A stretch of DNA of 64,000 nt from VXLM01 sp965242665 (GTDB lineage Bacteria > Chloroflexota > Dehalococcoidia > Lucifugimonadales > VXLM01), in NCBI GenBank assembly GCA_965242665.1, contig OZ251484.1, positions 3,410,001 through 3,474,000 on the forward strand. Reading direction: 5' to 3'. Below are positions 42,458 to 51,401 of the stretch, in pieces; within the stretch, counting starts at the first letter, position 1, and every line of letters starts with the position of its first letter. The notes below the pieces were generated by a model that worked only from the letters and a program-made list of their open reading frames with translations, did no database searches and had not been told where the DNA came from. A program made the position numbers and the translations under genes.

Positions 42458-43396
42458 ATGGAGCGCAAAGAGATCCGCCGACAGATGATTGGTGTTGTGG
42501 CGACTGTGCCCACGGCGTTCGACGACGACTACCGGGTGGACTATGGGCTGATGGCGGCGGCAACCGAGCATTGGATCGAGAACGGCCTCGTACACGGCAA
42601 GGCGGTGCTCAAGGTGGCTGCGGCGATGGGAGAGGGACCGCAGCTGCGCGAGGAGGAATGGCGAACTCTGCTCCAGACCGTCGTGCAGGCTGCCAGGGGG
42701 CGCGTCCCCGTCATGGGTGCAGTACATTACAAGGATACAGTGCGCACCATCGAGGATATCAACATCGCGGCCGATCTTGGGGTCATGGGATGCCAGGTGT
42801 CTCCGCCGATCTTCAACCAGCCGACGGAGGATGACATCGTCAAGTACTTTGGGGATGTGTCGGAGAACATCGACATCGGCATCCTCATCTACAATACTCA
42901 TTGGCTGCCGCACGGGGCTATCTACCCCCGCACGTTCGCCAGAATGAGGAATTTCGAGTATGTCACTGCGATCAAGTGGAATCCGCCGGAGGGGACGGCA
43001 TACGAGGACATCTTCACGATGGCGGACACCTTCAACATCATGGACAATTCCGACCGGCCGATCGATTGCCACCGGCTGGGCGGGAGGGGCTTCTTGACGG
43101 ATGGAGTGGACGCCTACCCGCCGTTCTATCTTGGCATATGGGACCTCATGGAGGAAGGTAGATACGATGAGGCGCAGTCGAAATGGGACAGCGTGATCCC
43201 TGATCTGAGGGCGTTCTACCGGGAGGTTACGCAGATTTCGGGCGGCGAGGGGCGCGTCGCCAAGGCGTTGTCCGAAGTCATGGGGACTCCAGTGGGGCCG
43301 CCGCGCCCCCCTTCCCTGCCTCTGTCCGACGATGAAACGGACAAGCTGCGTTCCATGATGAAGGCTTGGGGGTGGCCGGTGCCGGACGCCGGCTAG
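42458..43396 (+). CDS. dihydrodipicolinate synthase/N-acetylneuraminate lyase family protein
   Basis: A 312-residue class I aldolase-type TIM barrel. The Schiff-base lysine K173 lies in AIKWNPP and the conserved tyrosine Y145 in IYNTHW. The usual GGTGE-like pyruvate-carboxylate motif near residue 45-50 is altered (HGKAVLKVAAAMGEG), so a substrate other than that of DapA is likely, for example a 2-keto-3-deoxy sugar acid. This would fit the two enolase-superfamily dehydratases in the window; that is inference. ATG 42458 has GGAGG 8 bases upstream. The gene has its own promoter. Confidence 0.85.
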   Translation: MERKEIRRQMIGVVATVPTAFDDDYRVDYGLMAAATEHWIENGLVHGKAVLKVAAAMGEGPQLREEEWRTLLQTVVQAARGRVPVMGAVHYKDTVRTIEDINIAADLGVMGCQVSPPIFNQPTEDDIVKYFGDVSENIDIGILIYNTHWLPHGAIYPRTFARMRNFEYVTAIKWNPPEGTAYEDIFTMADTFNIMDNSDRPIDCHRLGGRGFLTDGVDAYPPFYLGIWDLMEEGRYDEAQSKWDSVIPDLRAFYREVTQISGGEGRVAKALSEVMGTPVGPPRPPSLPLSDDETDKLRSMMKAWGWPVPDAG

Positions 43397-43418
43397 ATGT
43401 CTGAGCGCATATCGTCGG

Positions 43419-44342
43419 TTACACGGCAACTGCGGTCTTCGCCGCGGATGCGTGCTGCTCGTCGGCATGATAGGAGCTGCGCACGAGCGGCCCGGAGGCG
43501 ACGTGGCTGAATCCCAAAGACCTCCCTATCGCGCCAAGTTCGTCAAACTCCGATGGGGTGTACCATTTCGCCAACGCGACGTGCTTCTTGGAGGGGCGGA
43601 GATACTGCCCAATGGTGAGCAGGTCGCAATTGACTGCGCGGAGGTCGTGCATCGTTTCTACGATCTCGTCCCACGTTTCCCCGAGTCCAACCATCATGCC
43701 TGACTTCGTCACCGCGGTCGGAACGATCTCCTTGGCACGGGCCAGCAATTCCAGCGATCCGTCGTAGTTTCCCTTTGGGCGAACGCGCCCGAACACGCGG
43801 CGGACGGTTTCGATGTTGTGGTTTAGGGTGTCTGGCGAGGCATGCATTACCTTCTTGAGAGCGTCATAGTCGCCCTGGAAGTCGGGAATGAGGACCTCGA
43901 CTTTGGTGTCTGGCATCCGCTTGCGTACTTGGCGGATCGTCTGGGCAAAGATAGAAGCGCCGCCGTCCGGCAGGTCGTCTCGATCCACGGAAGTAATCAC
44001 TGCGTACCGCAGGCTCATTCGCTCGACCGCATCCGCGACGCGGGCCGGCTCTTGGAGGTCGAGGCCAACCGGCTTCCCAGTATCCACCGCGCAGTAAGCG
44101 CATGCACGAGTGCAGATGTCGCCTAGGATCATGAATGTAGCAGTGCCGCGGTCCCAGCACTCTCCGATGTTTGGGCAGTGCGCCTCGGCGCAGACCGTGT
44201 TCAACTGGGCCTCGTCCAAGAGGCCTTTGATCTGCCGGTAGCCTTCGCTGCCCGGCATCTTCACCTTCAACCACTGTGGGAGCCGACGTTCGGTCACTAT
44301 GTCTTCCTCATCGCGAAGTGCATCTATCATACCAGAGACCAC
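43419..44342 (-). CDS. lipA: lipoyl synthase
   Basis: Radical-SAM enzyme that inserts two sulfurs into octanoylated lipoyl domains. The 307-residue product has the auxiliary cluster C51, C56, C62 (VCAEAHCPNIGEC), the radical-SAM cluster C77, C81, C84 (CTRACAYC) and the C-terminal RSSYHA serine motif that completes the auxiliary cluster. Other family blocks are VITSVDRDDLPDGG and NHNIETV. No lipB or lipoyl-domain gene is nearby. The longest frame is used; a start at the fifth codon (MIDALRDEE) is equally plausible. Confidence 0.96.
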   Translation of the reverse strand: MVSGMIDALRDEEDIVTERRLPQWLKVKMPGSEGYRQIKGLLDEAQLNTVCAEAHCPNIGECWDRGTATFMILGDICTRACAYCAVDTGKPVGLDLQEPARVADAVERMSLRYAVITSVDRDDLPDGGASIFAQTIRQVRKRMPDTKVEVLIPDFQGDYDALKKVMHASPDTLNHNIETVRRVFGRVRPKGNYDGSLELLARAKEIVPTAVTKSGMMVGLGETWDEIVETMHDLRAVNCDLLTIGQYLRPSKKHVALAKWYTPSEFDELGAIGRSLGFSHVASGPLVRSSYHADEQHASAAKTAVAV

Positions 44343-44454
44343 GGAGCAGAAGCCGCAACAATTTGGTACAGTCTACCCTATCGTCGAGAGGAGGCGCTTG
44401 CGCGGCCCTTGCACCCAACCCGCGGGGCCGTCCGCATGAGCGAGAGGACACACT

Positions 44455-45843
44455 ATGGCAATGTTGCGATACGTTCGCCGCCACATCACGATGTGGGACT
44501 GGTCGCTCTTCCTGTTCATCATGCTGTTTCTGGGGCTGCCAAACGTATACCAGCTCTACCGAGCTTACCTCATCGGCAATGAGTTGCCCGACCCTGGCAG
44601 CCTTGCCATCGTCTCTCAATGGCAGTTCGTGGGGTTGGTAGTAGAAGTATTCCAAGAAGCTGCCGTGCTGGCCATATTCTTCTTCATCGGCTCGCAAGCG
44701 CGTAGCCCGAGGGCAGTTCAGATGGACAGAGCGAAGAGTGTGTTCGCGTTCATCTTTCTAACCTCGCTCGTGTTCTCTGCAGGTGTATTCCTATTCCGTG
44801 ACGAATTCATCACGTTGATAGGGACGTCGGCAGAAATTCAAGAAGATACACGCATTTTCCTTGGTATCAGCATATTCAGCATTCCATTTACCCTGCTGGC
44901 TGCCGCCGTAGTCGTTCTGTTCGAGTCCCTGGGGCTTCGGCGGTTGGTACTGGCCATGGCAATCACCAATATCGCTTTGCGCTTCGCCCTAGACAGTCTA
45001 TTCTTCGGCGGGTACTCATTCTCGCTTCATGCGGATGTCGTTGGGGTGGGATGGTCGACGCTGCTAGGGAGCATCGGATTGTTCGCTATTTGGGTTTCCC
45101 TGTTTGGCTTTACCCGAAAGATAGGGATGCAGGAACTTCGCGCGCTGCCATCGTTCGCAGACATGCGCGAGTACCTGAGGGTCGGTCTTGGCAGTGGGGC
45201 AGACAGCCTCATCCGGAACACGGCATATTTCCTCATGATAGTCCGCATCGTCAATACTATCGGCTCTGCGGAGATAGGCGGCTACTACGTCGCCATGCAG
45301 ATCTTGTGGAGCTTCATGTTGGTTCCTGTACTCGCTCTAGCCGATTCCGCAAAGGCTCTCGTTGCCAACGCGTCCAATGATCTGCCGAGGGTCAAGTCGT
45401 TATGGCGCGCCTCTATGTTCATCACGTGCGGCATCATGGTGATATGGATAGCATTGACGCCGGTGTTTCCCGTGGCCGCGTCGGCGATCACCAATGATAC
45501 GGATACGTTGCGGTGGGCGGTTACTGCGTTTGGGATATTGTTCGTCCCATATGTGCTGTTCTCATTCAACGCGGTGACGGATAGCGTGTTCTACGGCATC
45601 GGAAAGACGAAATATCTCGCATACCAAGCGATCCTGACTAACGGCAGCGTGTACCTTGTTGCCTTCCTTCTGTATGCGTTTGGCATATGGGAAGCGACCT
45701 TTGAGGGAGTGATGCTGCTGTTCGCGCTTGGAATACTAATGGACTCGTTCCTGACGATGATGTTCTTGGTAAAGGTTCTGTACGTAGACCCGACAGAAGG
45801 AGGGGGCGAGACTCTGGACGCAACGAGAGCAGGCAGCTCGTGA
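44455..45843 (+). CDS. MATE-type multidrug/polysaccharide transporter-like protein
   Basis: A 462-residue polytopic protein with about twelve predicted membrane helices in two halves. It matches the MATE/MOP superfamily pattern of cation-coupled exporters (ALGLADSAKAL-like repeat, NTIGSAEIGGYYVAMQILWSF, LFESLGLRRLVLAMAITNIALRF). Substrates of this group are cationic drugs or lipid-linked sugars. ATG 44455 follows GAGAGGA. It is divergent from lipA and convergent with vapBC, with no gene partner. Sequence alone does not choose between NorM-like efflux and flippase roles. Confidence 0.8.
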   Translation: MAMLRYVRRHITMWDWSLFLFIMLFLGLPNVYQLYRAYLIGNELPDPGSLAIVSQWQFVGLVVEVFQEAAVLAIFFFIGSQARSPRAVQMDRAKSVFAFIFLTSLVFSAGVFLFRDEFITLIGTSAEIQEDTRIFLGISIFSIPFTLLAAAVVVLFESLGLRRLVLAMAITNIALRFALDSLFFGGYSFSLHADVVGVGWSTLLGSIGLFAIWVSLFGFTRKIGMQELRALPSFADMREYLRVGLGSGADSLIRNTAYFLMIVRIVNTIGSAEIGGYYVAMQILWSFMLVPVLALADSAKALVANASNDLPRVKSLWRASMFITCGIMVIWIALTPVFPVAASAITNDTDTLRWAVTAFGILFVPYVLFSFNAVTDSVFYGIGKTKYLAYQAILTNGSVYLVAFLLYAFGIWEATFEGVMLLFALGILMDSFLTMMFLVKVLYVDPTEGGGETLDATRAGSS

Positions 45844-45911
45844 TTGCACCGAAACCTGCGCCATTGGGGATGACAGGGGCCGTCGGCTCGCAGGTGCACA
45901 GGAGAGTCCAC

Positions 45912-46310
45912 CTACTCCCGGCGCACATTGATCCATGCGACGCCATCGACGTGTTCGAAATGACCATCCGACGAAATGAGGTCGGCGCCCGTTTCCAGCG
46001 CGTGCGCGGCAATCCATGCGTCGTTCATTGGAATGGGGCGGCCCTTGGCTCTCAATGCCGTCACCACTCTCGAGTAGCGGTCGGCAGTTACCGGACCTAC
46101 GGGAACTAGAGATACGTATGGGTTGTCAAGGAAGGAGTGAAGTTCTGCGACGTTGCGCTCATAGCGAGACCCATGCCGGAACCCATACAGCAGCTCACCC
46201 AGTACGATAGTGGACAGGAGAATTTCCTTTGCCGACCGCACGATGTCGGCAACTTGTCGATGTCCCTTCATAAGATCCGAGTAGGCGTTGGTGTCGAGGA
46301 GCACCCTCAT
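45912..46310 (-). CDS. vapC: PIN-domain toxin VapC
   Basis: A 132-residue PIN-domain ribonuclease. The acidic residues of the active site are present: D6 in LLDTN, E39 in LGELLYG, D97 in MNDAWIAAHA and D115 in SSDGHF. VapC toxins cut tRNA or rRNA to arrest growth and are held inactive by VapB. The start codon overlaps the stop of vapB by 4 bases (ATGA), the standard arrangement of this pair. The gene converges on the MATE transporter. Confidence 0.92.
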   Translation of the reverse strand: MRVLLDTNAYSDLMKGHRQVADIVRSAKEILLSTIVLGELLYGFRHGSRYERNVAELHSFLDNPYVSLVPVGPVTADRYSRVVTALRAKGRPIPMNDAWIAAHALETGADLISSDGHFEHVDGVAWINVRRE

Positions 46311-46570
46311 TTCCAGTCGGCCTCATCGATGGTCTCGAACTCCGACAGCGCGGACTTCAGATCATCAGCCTCCGCAGAGCTCCACGTTCCGATCAGGTGG
46401 TCCAGGGAAGGCCCCACGGTATCTGCTCCTGATCGTTCGTTTCCTAGCCCGGCTCCCTTCCGGAGGAGCTTCAAGGCAGCCTGATTGAGGGATGTGTCGC
46501 CACGCTTGGCAACTCGTCGGATGCTTTCTTCCAACTCTTGATCGAAACCTCTTACAGTAAGTTGATTCAT
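46307..46570 (-). CDS. vapB: VapB-type ribbon-helix-helix antitoxin
   Basis: An 87-residue protein with an N-terminal ribbon-helix-helix (MNQLTVRGFDQELEESIRRVA..TSLNQAALKLL) of the FitA/VapB type, which binds the promoter, and a C-terminal tail (LIGTWSSAEADD..FETIDEADW) that wraps around and blocks VapC. ATG 46570 follows AGGAGG 7 bases upstream. Transcription starts at the promoter 46619-46647, which contains three operator-like half-sites for autorepression. Confidence 0.9.
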   Translation of the reverse strand: MNQLTVRGFDQELEESIRRVAKRGDTSLNQAALKLLRKGAGLGNERSGADTVGPSLDHLIGTWSSAEADDLKSALSEFETIDEADWK

Positions 46571-46588
46571 AATCCCACCTCCTGTTTG

Positions 46589-46647
46589 TGACTCATTTTA
46601 TGAATCTGTATGAGTCATATTATTCGTCATACTCATGCGAATGTCAA
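46589..46647 (-). promoter_or_regulatory. vapBC promoter and stacked operator half-sites
   Basis: TTGACA (46647-46642), 17 bases, AATAAT (46624-46619). TGACTCAT (46589-46596) and ATGAGTCA (46610-46617) form a perfect 8-bp inverted repeat downstream of the -10. The central site pairs again with ACTCAT at 46631-46636 between the -35 and -10. This suits cooperative binding by VapB dimers. Confidence 0.7.
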
Positions 46648-46875
46648 GGCCTTTGGGAAGTGGGAGGATAGCACGCTCCCCGCGCAAAGACCATCAAAGC
46701 CATCACAAGGGCGCGCAGTATCGGGGGATTGGCAAGAACAGCTTGCAAGGATCCCCATAGCCCCGCACTGCAGTCGGGAGAGATTTTCCGAAGAGGCGCT
46801 ATGCTTGTCATTTCCCATCGTGTACAGTACCTTAGGCGCGAGAGACTCATTGGTTCCTTTGTTAGGACGGCGAAT

Positions 46876-48249
46876 GTGGCACATGATGAAGAACAATTGA
46901 CTATCGGCGTGATCGGTCTGGGCCATGTGGGACTTCCTACTGCGCTGGGTCTTGCGGACTTGGGGTGGGAGGTGGTCGGCGCAGACGACGATGACACCAA
47001 GGCGTGCCGGATCGCGACGGGCGATGCCCCTTTCTATGAGCCTGAGTTGGACGAAATGCTCCGCAAGCACTTGGGTACCGGACGATTCAGGGTCGCGCCG
47101 GACAGCGCGTCTGCAGTGCGAGAATCGACCATTCTCCTGGTTTGCGTGGGCACTCCTCAACGAGAAGACGGCAAAACGGATCTCTCGTATATCGAGCTGG
47201 CTGGGAGGACGATCGCCGCCAATCTGGACGGCTACAAGCTGATCGTGGAGAAGAGCACGACACCCGTTCAGACCGCAGAGCGTCTGGAACAGATCATCCG
47301 GAGGTACTCGGATCTTGCCGGTCGAGACGCGGGCGGAGTTGCGCCCGATTTCGACATGGCAGTCAATCCTGAGTTCCTTCGCGAAGGAACCGCGGTACAC
47401 GACTTCTTCAATCCAGACAGAATCGTCATAGGAGCCGGCAGCCAGCGCGCCAGTGACCTTCTTTGCAAGGTATACCAACCGCTCCTCGGCCGGGTTGGCA
47501 GGTCTGCGCAAGATACGATTGTGGTAACCGATATCAATACCGCCGAGATTATCAAACACGCTTCGAACGCCTTCTTGGCGACGAAGGTATCGTTCATCAA
47601 CATGGTGGCGGACTTGTGCGAAGCCACCAACGCGGACGTTACGGATGTATCACGCGGGCTTGGACTGGATCCGCGCATTGCGCCCGGCTTCCTGCGGCCC
47701 GGCATTGGCTTTGGGGGCTACTGCCTGCCAAAGGATATCCGGGCGTTCGAGAGGGTTGCGTCGGAGAATGGCGTGGACTTTTCCCTCTTGCGAGAAGTGG
47801 AGCGGGTCAATCATCGTAGGGTCGATTACTTCATTGAAAAGATCAGGCGGGCGCTCTGGGTCGTCAAGGGTAAGACGATCGCCGTTTGGGGGCTATCATT
47901 CAAGCCGTACACCGACGATGTACGGGATGCGCCGAGTCTGTCGGTCGTGAGCCGCCTCGTCAGAGAAGGGGCGCTATTGCGTCTTCACGATCCCCAGGCT
48001 ATGAGAGAGTTTCAAACGAGGTTTCCCTCCGATCCTCCCCGGCTTGTCTACGCGGAGTCCGCGGAGTCCGCGGCCGAAGGCGCAGATGCGCTCGTTCTGT
48101 TGACCGAGTGGAACGACTACCGCGAGGTGAACTTGCAGAAGGTGCGGGACCGAATGTCTATGCCCTTGATCGTGGACGGGCGGAACCTCATGAAACCCGA
48201 TGCGGTTCGAAGGTTAGGGTTCGAGTACCATAGCATCGGACGACCGTAG
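46876..48249 (+). CDS. nucleotide-sugar (UDP-glucose/GDP-mannose type) dehydrogenase
   Basis: A 457-residue dehydrogenase that oxidises a nucleotide sugar to its uronic acid in two steps. The Rossmann motif is GLGHVGLP (14-21), followed by the family blocks VCVGTP, IVEKSTTPVQT, NPEFLREGTAVHDFF, the catalytic cysteine in GFGGYCLPKD and GLSFKPYTDDVRDAPS. It is not clear whether UDP-glucose, UDP-ManNAc or GDP-mannose is used. GTG 46876 is preferred because homology starts there and AGGA lies 8 bases upstream; ATG 46801 would add 25 residues. Confidence 0.85.
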   Translation: MAHDEEQLTIGVIGLGHVGLPTALGLADLGWEVVGADDDDTKACRIATGDAPFYEPELDEMLRKHLGTGRFRVAPDSASAVRESTILLVCVGTPQREDGKTDLSYIELAGRTIAANLDGYKLIVEKSTTPVQTAERLEQIIRRYSDLAGRDAGGVAPDFDMAVNPEFLREGTAVHDFFNPDRIVIGAGSQRASDLLCKVYQPLLGRVGRSAQDTIVVTDINTAEIIKHASNAFLATKVSFINMVADLCEATNADVTDVSRGLGLDPRIAPGFLRPGIGFGGYCLPKDIRAFERVASENGVDFSLLREVERVNHRRVDYFIEKIRRALWVVKGKTIAVWGLSFKPYTDDVRDAPSLSVVSRLVREGALLRLHDPQAMREFQTRFPSDPPRLVYAESAESAAEGADALVLLTEWNDYREVNLQKVRDRMSMPLIVDGRNLMKPDAVRRLGFEYHSIGRP

Positions 48250-48459
48250 CTCCCTCCAAGGTGGACACCGACGTCCATCGCCGTATGGACGCAGAATACA
48301 CACTGCAACGGAACAGGTTGGGCGATGATGTCTTCGCTGCGTTTCCCTACCCTGCACTTCGTTCGACGTCTGGTTGGCCGCACGCTCTGGTTGATTTATC
48401 GGCATGGGTTGTCCCCACGCCGTAAACTCATCTACCGTCATTTCCAAATCCATCTGCCG

Positions 48460-48525
48460 TCACTCGAGTAACGCAAATATCTCCGGAAGCAGGAAAGCAG
48501 TGGCCTGCGTCCGATGCGTATTCAT
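48460..48525 (-). CDS. possible very small ORF with strong ribosome-binding site (21 aa)
   Basis: MNTHRTQATAFLLPEIFALLE starts 6 bases after AGGAGGT, one of the best ribosome-binding sites in the window. An in-frame TGA ends it, and the same frame stays open to 48214. It lies within the 348-base gap between the nucleotide-sugar dehydrogenase and glcD; otherwise the gap holds only the glcD promoter and nothing I recognise. It may be a leader peptide or a remnant of an interrupted gene. Confidence 0.3.
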   Translation of the reverse strand: MNTHRTQATAFLLPEIFALLE

Positions 48526-48553
48526 AGAGATACCTCCTCCACGGTAAATCAAG

Positions 48554-48582
48554 TTGAACCAGTACCGCCAATTCTCTATGAT
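48554..48582 (+). promoter_or_regulatory. glcDEF promoter
   Basis: TTGAAC (48554-48559), 17 bases, TATGAT (48577-48582). The transcript would start only about 9 bases before ATG 48598, just ahead of the GAGGTGG ribosome-binding site. Confidence 0.6.
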
Positions 48583-48597
48583 AGATTTGAGGTGGCA

Positions 48598-50040
48598 ATG
48601 AAGAATTCCGATCTGGTCAGGGAACTTGCCGCAGTCGTCGGTGAGCCGAACGTCGTGCACAAGGCGGAGGATCTCATCGTCTTCGAGTACGATGGGGCCG
48701 TAGACCGCGCCCTGCCAACCGTGGTCGTTCTGCCGCGCACGCCCGAAGAGGTCGCTCAGGTCGTCAAGATTGCCCGCGCGCGCGGAGTTCCGATCGTCCC
48801 GCGCGGTGCAGGCACTGGGCTCAGCGGGGGGGCGATAGCGGAACACGGCGGCATTGTGGCGGCGCTCACGCGAATGACATCTATCATCGAGGTCGACGCA
48901 GACAACCGGCTGGCAGTCGTCGAGCCGGGAGTCGTCAATATCGACCTGTCCGCCGCGGCCAGCAAGCATGGATTGTACTACGCCCCGGACCCTTCGAGCC
49001 AGCGGGCCTGCACGATCGGTGGGAACGTTGCGGAGAACTCCGGTGGCCCCCATTGCCTCGCGTATGGCGTGACGACCAACCACGTGCTGGGCATGGAGGT
49101 AGTGCTAGCCGATGGGTCGGTACAGTGGTTTGGAGGGAAGACGCGTGAAACTCCCGGATACGACTTGCGAGGGATCATGGTAGGCTCCGAGGGTACGCTA
49201 GGCATCGTCACCAAGGTAGTCGTCCGGCTCCTGAAAGTTCCGGAAGCGATCAAGACACTGCTCGTAGTGTTCAAGTCAATAGAGGACGCCAGCTCCGCGG
49301 TCTCTGGGATAATCGGGGCAGGGATCGTCCCGGCTGCAATTGAAATGATGGATTCCCTTTGCATCCGAGCCGCCCAGGCATCGATGGATGCCGGATACCC
49401 AGAAGAGGCTGGAGCGGTGCTCCTCGTCGAGGTAGACGGGCTGCATCAGGAAGCCGAGGAGGAGGCTCGTGAGATAGCGGCGGTATGCGGCGAATACTCC
49501 CCGATGGAAATTCGTACTGCTACGACCGCCAGGGAGCGAGAGAGGTTGTGGGCTGCACGCAAGGGAGTAATCGGCGCGCTTGGCCGCCTGGCTCCCAACT
49601 ACTACTTGGTGGACGGCACTGTGCCCCGGACGATGCTGATGCCTGTCTTGAAGCAGGTCGCAAGGATCGCGGACGAATCCGGTCTGCCAATCGCCAACTT
49701 GCTGCACGCGGGGGACGGCAATCTCCATCCGCTCATCCTCTTCGACGAACGGAAGCCAGACGAAACCGACAGGGCTTTGGAGGCAGGGAGGAGAATTCTC
49801 GAGGTTTGCCTTGAAGCTGGCGGGGTCCTGTCCGGCGAGCATGGCATCGGTCTCGAGAAGCAAGAGTACATGCCGCTGATGTTCACGCAAGCGGACATGA
49901 ACGTCATGGCAGGACTCAAACCCGCCTTTGGGAGCGGCAGCATCTTCAACCCCGGCAAGATATTCCCTACCGGGGCGTCTCACGGCGCGGCACCGCATTC
50001 CGGCGCTTTCGCCAAGACGGCGGCCAACGCCATCGTATGA
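48598..50040 (+). CDS. glcD: glycolate oxidase subunit GlcD (FAD-binding)
   Basis: A 480-residue FAD-dependent dehydrogenase that oxidises glycolate (or another 2-hydroxyacid) in a complex with GlcE and GlcF. The N-terminal FAD domain has VPIVPRGAGTGLSGGAIAE, TIGGNVAENSGGPHCLAYG and GSEGTLGIVTK. The C-terminal oxidase cap has NLLHAGDGNLHPLILFDE and SGEHGIGLEKQEYM, typical of GlcD. ATG 48598 with GAGGTGG 2 bases upstream of the window of spacing is preferred over the longer frame from 48514, which begins before the promoter's -10. It overlaps glcE by 4 bases. Confidence 0.92.
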   Translation: MKNSDLVRELAAVVGEPNVVHKAEDLIVFEYDGAVDRALPTVVVLPRTPEEVAQVVKIARARGVPIVPRGAGTGLSGGAIAEHGGIVAALTRMTSIIEVDADNRLAVVEPGVVNIDLSAAASKHGLYYAPDPSSQRACTIGGNVAENSGGPHCLAYGVTTNHVLGMEVVLADGSVQWFGGKTRETPGYDLRGIMVGSEGTLGIVTKVVVRLLKVPEAIKTLLVVFKSIEDASSAVSGIIGAGIVPAAIEMMDSLCIRAAQASMDAGYPEEAGAVLLVEVDGLHQEAEEEAREIAAVCGEYSPMEIRTATTARERERLWAARKGVIGALGRLAPNYYLVDGTVPRTMLMPVLKQVARIADESGLPIANLLHAGDGNLHPLILFDERKPDETDRALEAGRRILEVCLEAGGVLSGEHGIGLEKQEYMPLMFTQADMNVMAGLKPAFGSGSIFNPGKIFPTGASHGAAPHSGAFAKTAANAIV

Positions 50041-51401
50041 GCAGCTCATCCGTACCCGCAAACGCAGAAAGACTGGATGCAATCATAGCCTCGCTGCACG
50101 ACCTGTCAATCAAGGCGCTTGAGGGAGAACTTACTCACGCCTACGCCGTCGACGGTCAAACGCCCAGTCTCGTAGCGCGCCCGAAGTCTGTCGAAGCAGT
50201 TTCGGACGTACTGGCCGCGGCGTCGAAGGACAAATTATCCGTTTCGCCCTTGGGAGGTATCACCCGCGCAAGCATTGGAAACCTGGCGAGCTCGTTCGAC
50301 ATTGCGATCGACATGACCGGAGTCGATCGGGTTCTTGCACACGACGCATCCGATTTGACTGCAACCGTGCAGGCGGGCGTCCGAGTTGCGCAGCTGCAAG
50401 CGCTCCTTGGGCAACACGGGCAATACCTTGCAATTGACCCGCCTTTGCCCGACCGGGCAACCGTTGGAGGAAGCATGGCGGTTGGATGGAGCGGCCCGTT
50501 GACCCGGCAGTCATGGAGTCCGCGCGACCTCGTGATCGGCATGAAGGTCGTACAGGCGGACGGGACAACAACCAAGAGCGGGGGGCAGGTGGTCAAGAAC
50601 GTTAGCGGCTACGATATGGCGCGGATGCACGTTGGGGCGCTGGGAACGCTCGGCGTCATTGCGGAGGTCTCGTTCAAGCTCTCGCCGCTGCCGCCGCGGC
50701 GCTCGACCGTGCTGGCGACGTTCGATTCCCAAGAGGATTGTCTCGAGGGAGCGTTGAATGTGTTCAAGAGCAATCTCGTTCCCCTCGCGGTCACGACTCT
50801 CCATGGAAGAGCGGCACAATTGCTTCCGACGCAGAACGGCGCGGTGAAACCGTTGCTTGCAGTACTGGTCGCCGGACGCGCCAAATCCGTACAGCGTCAG
50901 GTCGACGACGTTACCGCTCTCTGTCGGTCGTCCAATTCATCGAAGATCGAAACGATTGACGATTCCGAATCTGCTGTTCTGTGGCGCGGAATCAGCGATT
51001 GGGGATGGGAGCCGCAGTCGAGACCATTCGCCAGTATCAGGGTCTCGGTACTGCCGACGCAGATAATGGACGTCTTGAGGTCGGTTTCGGAGACGTCGAA
51101 CACGCTTGGCCTGGAGCAATCCGCGTCGACGCATACCGATCAGGGGACGATGCTGGCGCAGTGGTATATTGGGGACGATGCGGCGTCCGCCGGTCGAGTA
51201 TGCGAAGCAATCACCCGGGCTGCACGTGCGGTTCATGACATCGGTGGGACGACGGTCGTCGAGCAAGCGCCGGTTTGGATGAAGGATGTAGTGAACGTGT
51301 GGGGCGAGCCGTTTCCTGGCCTCTCTATCATGCGGAACCTCAAACGACAGTACGATCCAGATCGGCTCCTGAACCCCGGCCGATTCGCAGGCGGCATCTG
51401 A
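50037..51401 (+). CDS. glcE: glycolate oxidase subunit GlcE (second FAD-binding subunit)
   Basis: A 454-residue FAD-binding protein. It has the FAD domain (SVSPLGGITRASIG, DRATVGGSMAVGWSGPLTRQSWSPRDLVIGMKVVQADG, GGQVVKNVSGYDMARMHVGALGTLGVIAEVSFKL) but a C-terminal region unlike GlcD, ending RQYDPDRLLNPGRF. This is the GlcE pattern, a subunit without its own full active site. The ATGA overlap with glcD and the TGATG junction with glcF show translational coupling of the three subunits. Confidence 0.9.
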   Translation: MSSSSVPANAERLDAIIASLHDLSIKALEGELTHAYAVDGQTPSLVARPKSVEAVSDVLAAASKDKLSVSPLGGITRASIGNLASSFDIAIDMTGVDRVLAHDASDLTATVQAGVRVAQLQALLGQHGQYLAIDPPLPDRATVGGSMAVGWSGPLTRQSWSPRDLVIGMKVVQADGTTTKSGGQVVKNVSGYDMARMHVGALGTLGVIAEVSFKLSPLPPRRSTVLATFDSQEDCLEGALNVFKSNLVPLAVTTLHGRAAQLLPTQNGAVKPLLAVLVAGRAKSVQRQVDDVTALCRSSNSSKIETIDDSESAVLWRGISDWGWEPQSRPFASIRVSVLPTQIMDVLRSVSETSNTLGLEQSASTHTDQGTMLAQWYIGDDAASAGRVCEAITRAARAVHDIGGTTVVEQAPVWMKDVVNVWGEPFPGLSIMRNLKRQYDPDRLLNPGRFAGGI

